DNA of 21,546 nucleotides. Source: CAYWHE01 sp964458125. Its GTDB lineage: Bacteria; Bacteroidota; Bacteroidia; AKYH767-A; OLB10. A model generated the notes under the pieces. That model was not told the origin of the DNA and did no database searches. It was given only the letters and a program-made list of their open reading frames with translations. The stretch is taken from positions 1 through 21,546 of the forward strand of contig CAYWHE010000048.1 of assembly GCA_964458125.1 (NCBI GenBank), in the 5' to 3' direction. How positions within the stretch are numbered: position 1 is the stretch's first letter; every line of letters starts with the position of its first letter. The position numbers were made by a program, and so were the translations under genes. Below are positions 13,183 to 19,406 of the stretch, piece after piece.

Positions 13183-14823
13183 TTAATGACTGATTATAAT
13201 TTTCCGCACCCCAAATCCATCCTGGAGAATGATCCTCAGAAAATAAATTCCTGAAGGAAATAATCCTGTATGAAGCAATGTGGTTGATGTCCTGCTGACG
13301 GCTGAATACAACTGCCGGCCTTCCGGGTTAAACAGGGATATTTCCGATGCTGCATTTTCGTTTCCGTTCCAGGAAATTAACAGTGCGGAACCAGCGGCAA
13401 CCGGAGTGACTTCAATGAAGATATTTTCTTCCGTTGGCCCGGCAATTCCTGTTGCCGTAAAGACCGGGGACGAATTCTGGCAGCCCAGGCTGTCGCCCAC
13501 GATGACGAAGTAACTTCCGCCATTGCTGGTGGTCAGGAACGGGAAGGTGGAAATCACTACGCCGGGATTCAGGGAATTATACCAGGCATACGAATTATAG
13601 GACGGGCTGCAGTAAAGTGTGTCGTTGCTTTGTGTGATGAGCGGCTGGGCAGGGATCTGGTATTCCGTTATAAACGAAGGAAGAAACAGGGTGTCGCAAC
13701 CGGATGCATTGCAGGCGATGAGGGTGACATCAAAACTTCCATAAGCGTTGTAACAGACATTGACCGGGTTCTGTGCGGTATCCGAAGCCGGAACTGCTCC
13801 GGGAAACAGCCATTGCCAGGACGTCGGGCTGTTCGTGGAAAGGTCGGTGAAATCCAGGCATTTTTTATCGCAAAACGTGGTATCCGAGGAAGACAGCATC
13901 ACGACCGGGGCATTGCTGCAGGAAACGGAGTTTACCGTAACGGTATCCGTATAGGTATTGCAGGGCGTGTTCACTGTAACGATATAACTGCCCGGAGCAG
14001 AAACCGTCAACGTTGAATCGGTGACCCCGTTTTGCCAAAGATAGGAAGTGAACCCGCTTCCGGCGTTGAGGATAATACTGTCGCCCATGCAGATGGTGGT
14101 ATCCGGTCCCAGGTTTAGCAGGGGATAGGTGATGGCCGTGCATTGGTTGATGGTGTCGGCCAGCATGAAGAGTATGTTTTTGCCCAGACTTGAATCGTTG
14201 GGAGTGGCTGTACGGATCCAGTCCTGGTCAGACGTGGTGATCAGTTTTCCGACCCCGGCTGTTCCCGGGCAAAAAACAAAGCCGAAGTACTGGCCCTGGT
14301 ATTCCAGGAAAGGATCGACATTGGAACAACCGCTTCCGGCACAGCCATACCAGTAGTAACCCAACGGAGAAACCGGGAAGGGATTAAGGGCCAGGCTGCC
14401 CAGGATATTCATGGGGTTCAGGTCTCCGCTGATGTCAGCCGTCCAGCTAAATCCTCCTCCCAGGTTGTTGACAATTGTCTGGAAAGCCTGGTTGGAGCTA
14501 AATGACATCAGGTACTCCGACTGCAGGTAAACATTACCGCCCTGTAAAATAAACTGTTCAATGATATTAACACGGTTTGGTGGCAGCGCATTGATACCGG
14601 ATGAAACAACCAGGATATCCGTAACAGGAAAGAAAGCGTTATTGTCCAGTGTGGTTTGCGGGTAAATTCCAGCCGTATAACCGAGGGACTGCGCCAGGTT
14701 TTGCCAGACATTATCCATCACATGCCCTGGATTGCCAGACTGGCTTTCGATTATGGTTACCTGCTGGCCGTGAACGAAGGAGAACAGGAAAATGAAAGCA
14801 GGTAATGAAAATACTTTTTTCAT
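13183..14823 (-). CDS. T9SS-type secreted protein D: Rossmann-like head plus Ig/PKD module
   Basis: Secreted 546-residue protein. I chose the ATG at 14823 (MKKVFSLPAFIFLFSFVHGQQ, a clean signal peptide of ~20 residues); the longer frame would start at a TTG at 14841. The head (~21-228) alternates strands and helices, with VTIIES, TDILVVSSG, PPNRVNIIEQFILQGGNVYLQSEYL and GKLITTSDQDWIR. This recalls GATase1/ThuA-like Rossmann folds, but no catalytic Cys-His pair is obvious, so that is a fold guess only. Then come Ig-like (~235-300, LGPDTTICMGDS), Cys-rich PKD (~305-386), Ig-like (~390-460) and a C-terminal tail ending SGIYFLRI...KIIISH. The tail lacks the P-N-P motif (VTPVAAG instead), so it is a degenerate sorting domain. 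First gene of the array in transcription order. Confidence 0.88.
   Translation of the reverse strand: MKKVFSLPAFIFLFSFVHGQQVTIIESQSGNPGHVMDNVWQNLAQSLGYTAGIYPQTTLDNNAFFPVTDILVVSSGINALPPNRVNIIEQFILQGGNVYLQSEYLMSFSSNQAFQTIVNNLGGGFSWTADISGDLNPMNILGSLALNPFPVSPLGYYWYGCAGSGCSNVDPFLEYQGQYFGFVFCPGTAGVGKLITTSDQDWIRTATPNDSSLGKNILFMLADTINQCTAITYPLLNLGPDTTICMGDSIILNAGSGFTSYLWQNGVTDSTLTVSAPGSYIVTVNTPCNTYTDTVTVNSVSCSNAPVVMLSSSDTTFCDKKCLDFTDLSTNSPTSWQWLFPGAVPASDTAQNPVNVCYNAYGSFDVTLIACNASGCDTLFLPSFITEYQIPAQPLITQSNDTLYCSPSYNSYAWYNSLNPGVVISTFPFLTTSNGGSYFVIVGDSLGCQNSSPVFTATGIAGPTEENIFIEVTPVAAGSALLISWNGNENAASEISLFNPEGRQLYSAVSRTSTTLLHTGLFPSGIYFLRIILQDGFGVRKIIISH
13444..13890 (-). repeat. Shared PKD/Ig-like module, copy D
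   Basis: 149-residue module from SSDTTFCDKK to VFTATGI. Protein variants group it with copy C (about 25 differences by eye), yet around 13750-13775 its synonymous bases (TTGACCGGGTTCTG) match copy A rather than B or C. Confidence 0.88.
13924..14121 (-). repeat. Ig-like domain repeat, copy D
   Basis: Encodes LGPDTTICMGDSIILNAGSG followed by YLWQNGVTDS. Homologous to the Ig-like repeats in genes A and B, but joined here to a different head and without the first PKD domain. Confidence 0.75.
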
Positions 14824-14893
14824 ACGGTTATTTTCTGCCAATTTAGTAAAAAAAACATTTGCCTGTCAGGTCGCCTGAAATTTTTTAACCGCT

Positions 14894-15436
14894 TCAGTTC
14901 ACCAGGAACCAGCCCTGCATCCTGCTGTAATGCCCGGGGTAGGTGCAGATGAATTTATAGGATCCTGCTGGAGGAGCGGGGAAAACCAGGGTATCCGATT
15001 CCCCCGGACCGGTCATGCGCGTGGCTGTATAAACTGCCGGTATGTCGGGAACAAAATTTTTATCCTTTCCGGCTTTGAGACCGGCATCTGCGACCTGTTG
15101 AACAGCTGCCGGATCAACCAGGACCACATTATGCTGCATGGCCAGGTCCGTGGAATTGTTTTTAAAAATCAGGTTAACCGTACAGCCTGCAGGCAGGGAA
15201 ATCGTATCCGGGCTGAAGGTCATTTCGGCCATGGTATTTCCGGTAGCTTCGAGGTATACATCCTGTACGGGGGCCTTGGGGTCAATGCGGTCAGGATCGT
15301 AGTCTTCCGGCAGATTCTGCATCAGGGTCCTGCCGTCATCCGTTTTAACTTCAGGCTGGTTCGTACAGGAGACTATACCTGTAACAAACAGGAACAAATG
15401 AATAAAATTCAATTTAAAGGGTTTGACTAATTTCAT
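14894..15436 (-). CDS. Cupredoxin (azurin/plastocyanin-like) lipoprotein
   Basis: Blue-copper electron-transfer protein, 180 residues. The N-terminus has a hydrophobic helix and lipobox GIVSC (lipidated Cys24), so it should be membrane-anchored on the periplasmic side. The cupredoxin domain (~58-180) shows the complete type 1 copper set: His102 in AMQHNVVLV, Cys164, His169 and Met173 in CTYPGHYSRM. The PGESDTLVFPAPPAG segment before it is typical of azurin/auracyanin-like proteins. Its redox partner is not in the window. It starts 15 bases after the pseudouridine synthase gene, so it is probably co-transcribed with panB and that gene. The next gene downstream, D, begins 70 bases later with no clear terminator between. 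Confidence 0.92.
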   Translation of the reverse strand: MKLVKPFKLNFIHLFLFVTGIVSCTNQPEVKTDDGRTLMQNLPEDYDPDRIDPKAPVQDVYLEATGNTMAEMTFSPDTISLPAGCTVNLIFKNNSTDLAMQHNVVLVDPAAVQQVADAGLKAGKDKNFVPDIPAVYTATRMTGPGESDTLVFPAPPAGSYKFICTYPGHYSRMQGWFLVN

Positions 15437-15451
15437 CGCTGATGGATTGAT

Positions 15452-16141
15452 TTATTGATGTGAATTCATGGTGAGGACCTGCATTTCCTTCCACAATTTT
15501 TCATCCGGAAGGGGAGCGGTCACATCCACCGGCAGTTTGCTAACGGGGTGCATAAACGAAACCCGCCTGGCATGAAGGTGAATGGAACCGTCGGGGTTGC
15601 TGCGAGCCGCGCCATATTTGAGGTCGCCTTTGATCGGGCAGCCGATATGGGCCAGGAGTGCCCGGATCTGGTGGTGACGGCCGGTTACCGGGTTTATCTC
15701 CAGCAGGTAGTATTGATCGCTTCTGCCGATAACCTCATAGGTGAGTTGGGAAAAAAGGCTGCCCGTCACCTGCGTTTCGCTCACGTAGCTTTTATTCTGC
15801 TGCTCGTTCTTTTTCAGCCAGCCCTCCACATGACCGGTTGAAGAGGGCGGGGTGTTTTTGACACAGGCCCAGTAGGTTTTCCGGATTTGTTTTTCCCGGA
15901 ACAGGGCGTTCAGTCTGTCCAGTGCCTTGCTGGTCCGTGCAAATATCACCACACCGCTGACGGGACGGTCGATACGGTGAACGGTTCCTAAAAAGACCTT
16001 TCCCGGTTTTTTATATTTTTCTGCGATGTACCGTTTAACCCGGTCACTCAGGGGTTCATCGCCGGTCTTGTCGCCCTGTACAATATCACCCGGTTTTTTA
16101 TTGACAAGGATGATGTGGTTATCTTCAAAGAGTACCTCCAT
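15452..16141 (-). CDS. RluA-family RNA pseudouridine synthase
   Basis: Converts specific uridines in RNA to pseudouridine. At 229 residues it consists of the catalytic domain only; the N-terminal S4 RNA-binding domain of RluC/RluD is absent. Visible motifs are the catalytic H-R-I-D with Asp58 (GTVHRIDRPVSGVVIFART), the conserved RKTYWA (~88-93), the EINPVTGRHHQIRALLAHIGCPIKGDLKYG block and HLHA near the C-terminus. The target, whether tRNA or 23S rRNA, cannot be told from sequence alone. It starts 3 bases after the panB stop, implying translational coupling, and is followed 15 bases later by the cupredoxin gene. Confidence 0.92.
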   Translation of the reverse strand: MEVLFEDNHIILVNKKPGDIVQGDKTGDEPLSDRVKRYIAEKYKKPGKVFLGTVHRIDRPVSGVVIFARTSKALDRLNALFREKQIRKTYWACVKNTPPSSTGHVEGWLKKNEQQNKSYVSETQVTGSLFSQLTYEVIGRSDQYYLLEINPVTGRHHQIRALLAHIGCPIKGDLKYGAARSNPDGSIHLHARRVSFMHPVSKLPVDVTAPLPDEKLWKEMQVLTMNSHQ

Positions 16142-16144
16142 GAA

Positions 16145-16960
16145 TCAATATTGCTCCTTGTCGTTGGGAAAGTCCAGGCTTTTAATATCGGAAATATATT
16201 GTGCCGTGGCTTTTTTGATCTGATCGTACAGGTTGAGGTACCTCCTTAAGAAGCGCGGGCTGAATTCCCTGTTGATGCCCAGCATGTCGTGCAACACCAG
16301 CACCTGCCCGTCAACCCCGTTGCCGGCACCGATCCCGATGATGGGGATCTTGACTTTCCGCGCCACTTCTTTGGCTAACTGAGCCGGAATTTTTTCGAGT
16401 ACGATGGAAAAGCAGCCGCAGTTTTCAAGCATGATGGCATCTTCCATGAGACGCTCGGCCTCCTCCTTTTCTTTGGCCCTTACCACATAGGTCCCGAATT
16501 TATAAATCGACTGAGGGGTTAGCCCGAGATGGCCCATGACCGGAACCCCTGCCGACAATATCCGCTCAACCGATTCCCTTATTTCCTTGCCCCCTTCCAT
16601 TTTTACGGCATGGGCGCCAGCTTCCTTCATGATGCGGATGGCCGAGTTCAACGCTTCTTTGGAATTTCCCTGGTAGGATCCAAAGGGCAGATCAACGACA
16701 ACCAGCGCCCTGGAAACTGCCCGCACCACTGAAGACGCATGATAAATCATCTGGTCCAGCGTGATGGGCAGGGTGGTTTCATGCCCGGCCATAACATTGG
16801 AAGCCGAATCCCCGACCAGGATGACATCCATGCCCGCATCATCAATGATCCTGGCCAGGCTGAAATCATAAGCCGTCAGCATGGAAATTTTTTCCCCGCT
16901 TTTCTTCATTTCCAGCAGGGTGTGGGTGGTTATTTTTTTGAGTTCGGTATGAACAGACAT
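16145..16960 (-). CDS. panB: 3-methyl-2-oxobutanoate hydroxymethyltransferase (ketopantoate hydroxymethyltransferase)
   Basis: First committed step of pantothenate (and so CoA) synthesis: transfers a hydroxymethyl group from 5,10-methylene-tetrahydrofolate to 2-oxoisovalerate, giving ketopantoate. It is cytoplasmic, with a TIM-barrel fold. At 271 residues the length is normal. Visible motifs are SMLTAYDFS, LVGDSASNVMAGH with Mg ligand Asp51, VVDLPFGSY with Asp90, AVKMEGG with Lys120 and Glu122, MGHLGLTPQS, the catalytic Glu189 in VLEKIP, and PIIGIGAGNGVDGQVLVLHDMLG. These correspond to E. coli Asp45, Asp84, Glu114 and Glu181. No panC or panD is in the window. It begins 19 bases after the coiled-coil gene and ends 3 bases before the pseudouridine synthase. 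Confidence 0.97.
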   Translation of the reverse strand: MSVHTELKKITTHTLLEMKKSGEKISMLTAYDFSLARIIDDAGMDVILVGDSASNVMAGHETTLPITLDQMIYHASSVVRAVSRALVVVDLPFGSYQGNSKEALNSAIRIMKEAGAHAVKMEGGKEIRESVERILSAGVPVMGHLGLTPQSIYKFGTYVVRAKEKEEAERLMEDAIMLENCGCFSIVLEKIPAQLAKEVARKVKIPIIGIGAGNGVDGQVLVLHDMLGINREFSPRFLRRYLNLYDQIKKATAQYISDIKSLDFPNDKEQY

Positions 16961-16979
16961 GGGAATGGTGGTTTAAAAA

Positions 16980-18182
16980 TTAATGACCGTCCTTGGGCAA
17001 AACAAATCCTTTATGTATTCCTGAATCCGGCTGAACCTTCCCGCTGGAGGGATTTCCGGCCGGCTGCCGGCCTCCCCGGTCAGGTTGTTCCTTCAGCACG
17101 GCGGAAAGCGAATCACTTAATTGTTTATTCTGTTTTCGGAGTTCTTCATTGGCAGCCTTTTCCGTTTTAACTGTTCTGGAAAGGGTGATGATGAGATCGG
17201 AATTTTCGTTTCCGGCAACCAGTTCCTTATATTTTAACAATTCCGTATTGACCCTGGAAAGGGAGTCCATTTTCAGGTTCTGTTTTTTGATCTCATCCAG
17301 CAATAACTTCTGGTTCCGCTCATAATTTTTTACGTCTTTTTCGGCATCCAGGGCGTTGCTTTTGTAAGCCTCAATGGTTTGTTTAAGCACTTCATTGTCT
17401 TCGTTTAGCTTGTTAATCTGTGTTTTCAGCTGAATAATGGATTCGGCCAGCACGGTTATATCCGGGCCTCCGGCTGGCTGCTCTCCCGGCGCACCGGCAA
17501 GGAGTCCGTCATCCACGTTCCGGCTGGCTTTGCTGCTGATGAAAACATACAGGAAATCAAACCTGGCCTTGGTTCCGGGTCCGATGATGATGCCCATTTT
17601 ACCGGTAGTATAGGCCGGTTCCGTGAAAGACATGAGGTAGACGTTGTTGACATAGACGTCATAATTTTTGCCGGAAGTGCGTATATCCACCAGGTTATAC
17701 AGGTTGAGATCGCTCAGGGCGTTGGATTTCACCCAGCCGTTGTTGCGTGCATCACCGGATATATATTTGTATGAACCACCGGCGATCTGTTTGATCCGGT
17801 ATTGTTTCAGCCGGTTGAATTCGATGATAAAGCCACCACGGCCGTCTTCCTGGGCCATGAACAGAAGGCCTGCCGTACCTTCATCGTTCTGGGTTTTTTC
17901 CATTTTTACCGATGACACCATGCGAAAGGCGGTGTATTCATTGCTGTATCCGGCAATAACGGCAAAGGGCGACACCAGGGTTTTGCGGTTCAGGATGTAT
18001 TCCCCTTCCTGTACGATAAAAAGGTTGTCGAGATTGGACACAATGGTCCACATGCTGCTGCTGCTGTCGAAGTTTTCACTCAGGGTCATTTTGTCAAACT
18101 TATCCCTGACCAGTTGACCCCTGACAGAAAGCAGGGAGCATGGAGCCAGAAGCAGAAGGAGGAACCGTATTTTTTTTGTCAT
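16980..18182 (-). CDS. Secreted protein with LamG/DUF1080-like domain and C-terminal coiled coil
   Basis: Exported protein of 400 residues with no clear named family. I chose the ATG at 18182 (MTKKIRFLLLLLAPCSLLSVRGQ, a good signal peptide of ~22 residues); the frame is open further upstream to 18293, but that would overlap the divergent gene. Residues ~30-215 look like a concanavalin-type beta-sandwich of the LamG/DUF1080 kind, with EGEYILNRKT, ENDEGTAGLLF-like strands, GGFIIEFNRLKQYRI, KNYDVYVNNV and TGKMGIIIGPGTKARFDF. A linker (~218-240) leads to a long coiled coil (~245-365), rich in Lys/Glu/Leu heptads. The tail is Gly/Pro/basic-rich. It could bind glycan and span the periplasm or multimerise, but this is inference. 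It is divergent from the DUF4249 gene and precedes panB by 19 bases. Confidence 0.75.
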   Translation of the reverse strand: MTKKIRFLLLLLAPCSLLSVRGQLVRDKFDKMTLSENFDSSSSMWTIVSNLDNLFIVQEGEYILNRKTLVSPFAVIAGYSNEYTAFRMVSSVKMEKTQNDEGTAGLLFMAQEDGRGGFIIEFNRLKQYRIKQIAGGSYKYISGDARNNGWVKSNALSDLNLYNLVDIRTSGKNYDVYVNNVYLMSFTEPAYTTGKMGIIIGPGTKARFDFLYVFISSKASRNVDDGLLAGAPGEQPAGGPDITVLAESIIQLKTQINKLNEDNEVLKQTIEAYKSNALDAEKDVKNYERNQKLLLDEIKKQNLKMDSLSRVNTELLKYKELVAGNENSDLIITLSRTVKTEKAANEELRKQNKQLSDSLSAVLKEQPDRGGRQPAGNPSSGKVQPDSGIHKGFVLPKDGH

Positions 18183-18202
18183 AAGCCGGGGCAAAATCCT
18201 TT

Positions 18203-18210
18203 CAAAATTA
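18203..18210 (-). promoter_or_regulatory. Putative Bacteroidota -7 element for the coiled-coil gene/panB run
   Basis: Minus strand reads TAATTTTG, an exact TAnnTTTG match, 20 bases upstream of the ATG at 18182 in the 71-base divergent region. No clear -33 TTG at standard spacing. Its position directly before a gene start in an AT-rich spacer supports it. Confidence 0.4.
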
Positions 18211-18253
18211 CAAATTACTTTAATGACATGGAGATTTTCATTTACTTTGGGCC

Positions 18254-19270
18254 ATGAAAAATCCTTACCTGGTCCTGCTGGCCTTTTTTCCATTGTTGTT
18301 CAGTCATTGTTCAACGGATGTCGATCTGATTGCTCCTTACCAGGAAACCACCGTTGTGTATGGTCTGCTTAACCCGGCCGACAGCGTACAATACATCCGG
18401 GTGGCCAAGGCTTTTCTCGGGGAAGGCAATGCCCTGGTGATGGCCGGTGTCAATGACTCCATCTATTATCCCGATTCCGTGATCACGGTCGTGCTGCAGC
18501 GGTGGAAAAACGGTATCCTGCTGGATTCGACCCTGCTCGTTCGGGATGAAACCATCCAAAAGGAAACCGGCATCTTTTCCAACCAGCCGAATGTACTTTA
18601 TCGAACCGTTAAAGACCCGGTTAATCATACCGATTCCATCTATAAAGACTGCCAGTACCGCATCCGCATCCATAATAAATATACCGGCAATGAGGTGACC
18701 TCAACGACAGGAATTGTCGGGGATATTTCAGTTACGATACCTTCTCCCAACCCGGCCATTAAATTATCCATGACGGCTTCCGTACCTTCCACCGTGAAAT
18801 GGTATACGGCTGTTAATGGCAAGGTTTACAACCTGGTGATCCGGTTTTTTTACGAGGAAAAATTGCTCTCTCCTCCCAATACCTTTACCGTAAAATCGGC
18901 CGACTGGACCTTTTCCAATGTGGAAGTGCCTGATCCCCGGATAAGCGTGCTCAGGGAAATCGAATATATCGGGGAAGATTTCTATAAAAACCTGGCTGCA
19001 AAGGTTCAACCGGATAATACCGTTGAGCGGAAACCACTGTTTGTGAACTTTGTATTTACCATCGGTGCCGAGGAATTTTATTCCTACTACCTGGTGAACC
19101 AACCCTCCCTGACCATCAACCAGGAAATCCCCCAATACACCAATATCAATAACGGAATAGGAATATTCTCCAGCCGCAACATCTACACCCTGTCCGGCAA
19201 ACAACTCGATGTGGAATCCCTTGATTCCCTGAGAAATGGCCGGTTTACCGGGGGACTGAGTTTCCTTTAA
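18254..19270 (+). CDS. DUF4249-like lipoprotein
   Basis: Predicted surface or periplasmic lipoprotein of 338 residues. The N-terminus MKNPYLVLLAFFPLLFSHC has a hydrophobic segment and a lipobox with Cys19. It continues with the beta-rich pattern of DUF4249 proteins as I know them: ETTVVYGLLNPADSVQYIRVAKAF near 32-55, a long insert with VITVVLQRW, and a C-terminal NNGIGIFSSRN motif (~300-310). DUF4249 proteins often accompany TonB-dependent receptors, but none is visible here. The function is unknown. It is transcribed divergently from the coiled-coil gene across a 71-base spacer. There is no Shine-Dalgarno sequence, and TTACTTTG just before the start is a near match to the -7 box. Confidence 0.82.
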   Translation: MKNPYLVLLAFFPLLFSHCSTDVDLIAPYQETTVVYGLLNPADSVQYIRVAKAFLGEGNALVMAGVNDSIYYPDSVITVVLQRWKNGILLDSTLLVRDETIQKETGIFSNQPNVLYRTVKDPVNHTDSIYKDCQYRIRIHNKYTGNEVTSTTGIVGDISVTIPSPNPAIKLSMTASVPSTVKWYTAVNGKVYNLVIRFFYEEKLLSPPNTFTVKSADWTFSNVEVPDPRISVLREIEYIGEDFYKNLAAKVQPDNTVERKPLFVNFVFTIGAEEFYSYYLVNQPSLTINQEIPQYTNINNGIGIFSSRNIYTLSGKQLDVESLDSLRNGRFTGGLSFL

Positions 19271-19330
19271 TAGTTGCTGTCTTTTTGTCATACCATCAGG
19301 GTCCCCGATCCGGCATGCCCCGGCAAATTA

Positions 19331-19360
19331 TGCCATACTTGCTATTGATAGCAGTTGGCA
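19331..19360. promoter_or_regulatory. Imperfect dyad upstream of dnaK
   Basis: The arms are TGCCA-T-ACT-T-GCTAT and ATAGC-AGT-TGGCA around a TG centre: 13 paired positions with two unpaired T bases on the left. The right arm runs into the sigma-54-like -24 box. In addition GCTATTGA occurs as a direct repeat at 19341-19348 and 19363-19370, exactly 22 bases (about two helical turns) apart. It may be an operator for a heat-shock or other regulator. It is not the HrcA/CIRCE sequence. Confidence 0.4.
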
Positions 19361-19371
19361 CAGCTATTGAC
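19355..19371 (+). promoter_or_regulatory. Possible sigma-54-type -24/-12 promoter for dnaK
   Basis: TTGGCACAGCTATTGAC fits the sigma-54 layout TGGCAC-N5-TTGC, with the -24 GG and the -12 doublet 10 bases apart. The -12 doublet reads GA instead of the highly conserved GC, which weakens the case. The predicted start would leave a leader of about 26 bases, ending in an A/T-rich stretch directly before the dnaK ATG at 19407. Confidence 0.35.
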
Positions 19372-19406
19372 AACGGGCAGAAAAACATTTTTAAAATTTT
19401 ATAATT

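Noticed and set aside
13009..13254. Plus-strand frame of 81 codons in the gap between genes D and C
   Set aside because: It begins at TTG without a ribosome site and runs into the antisense of gene D; no family is recognised. The similar frame at 8975-9190 was rejected for the same lack of support.
6653..14823. The repeated modules as a CRISPR array, transposon or defence island
   Set aside because: The repeats are long, coding and in frame. No cas, transposase, nuclease or toxin-like gene is present.
19271..19406. CIRCE (HrcA) operator before dnaK
   Set aside because: No TTAGCACTC-N9-GAGTGCTAA pattern or close variant is present.
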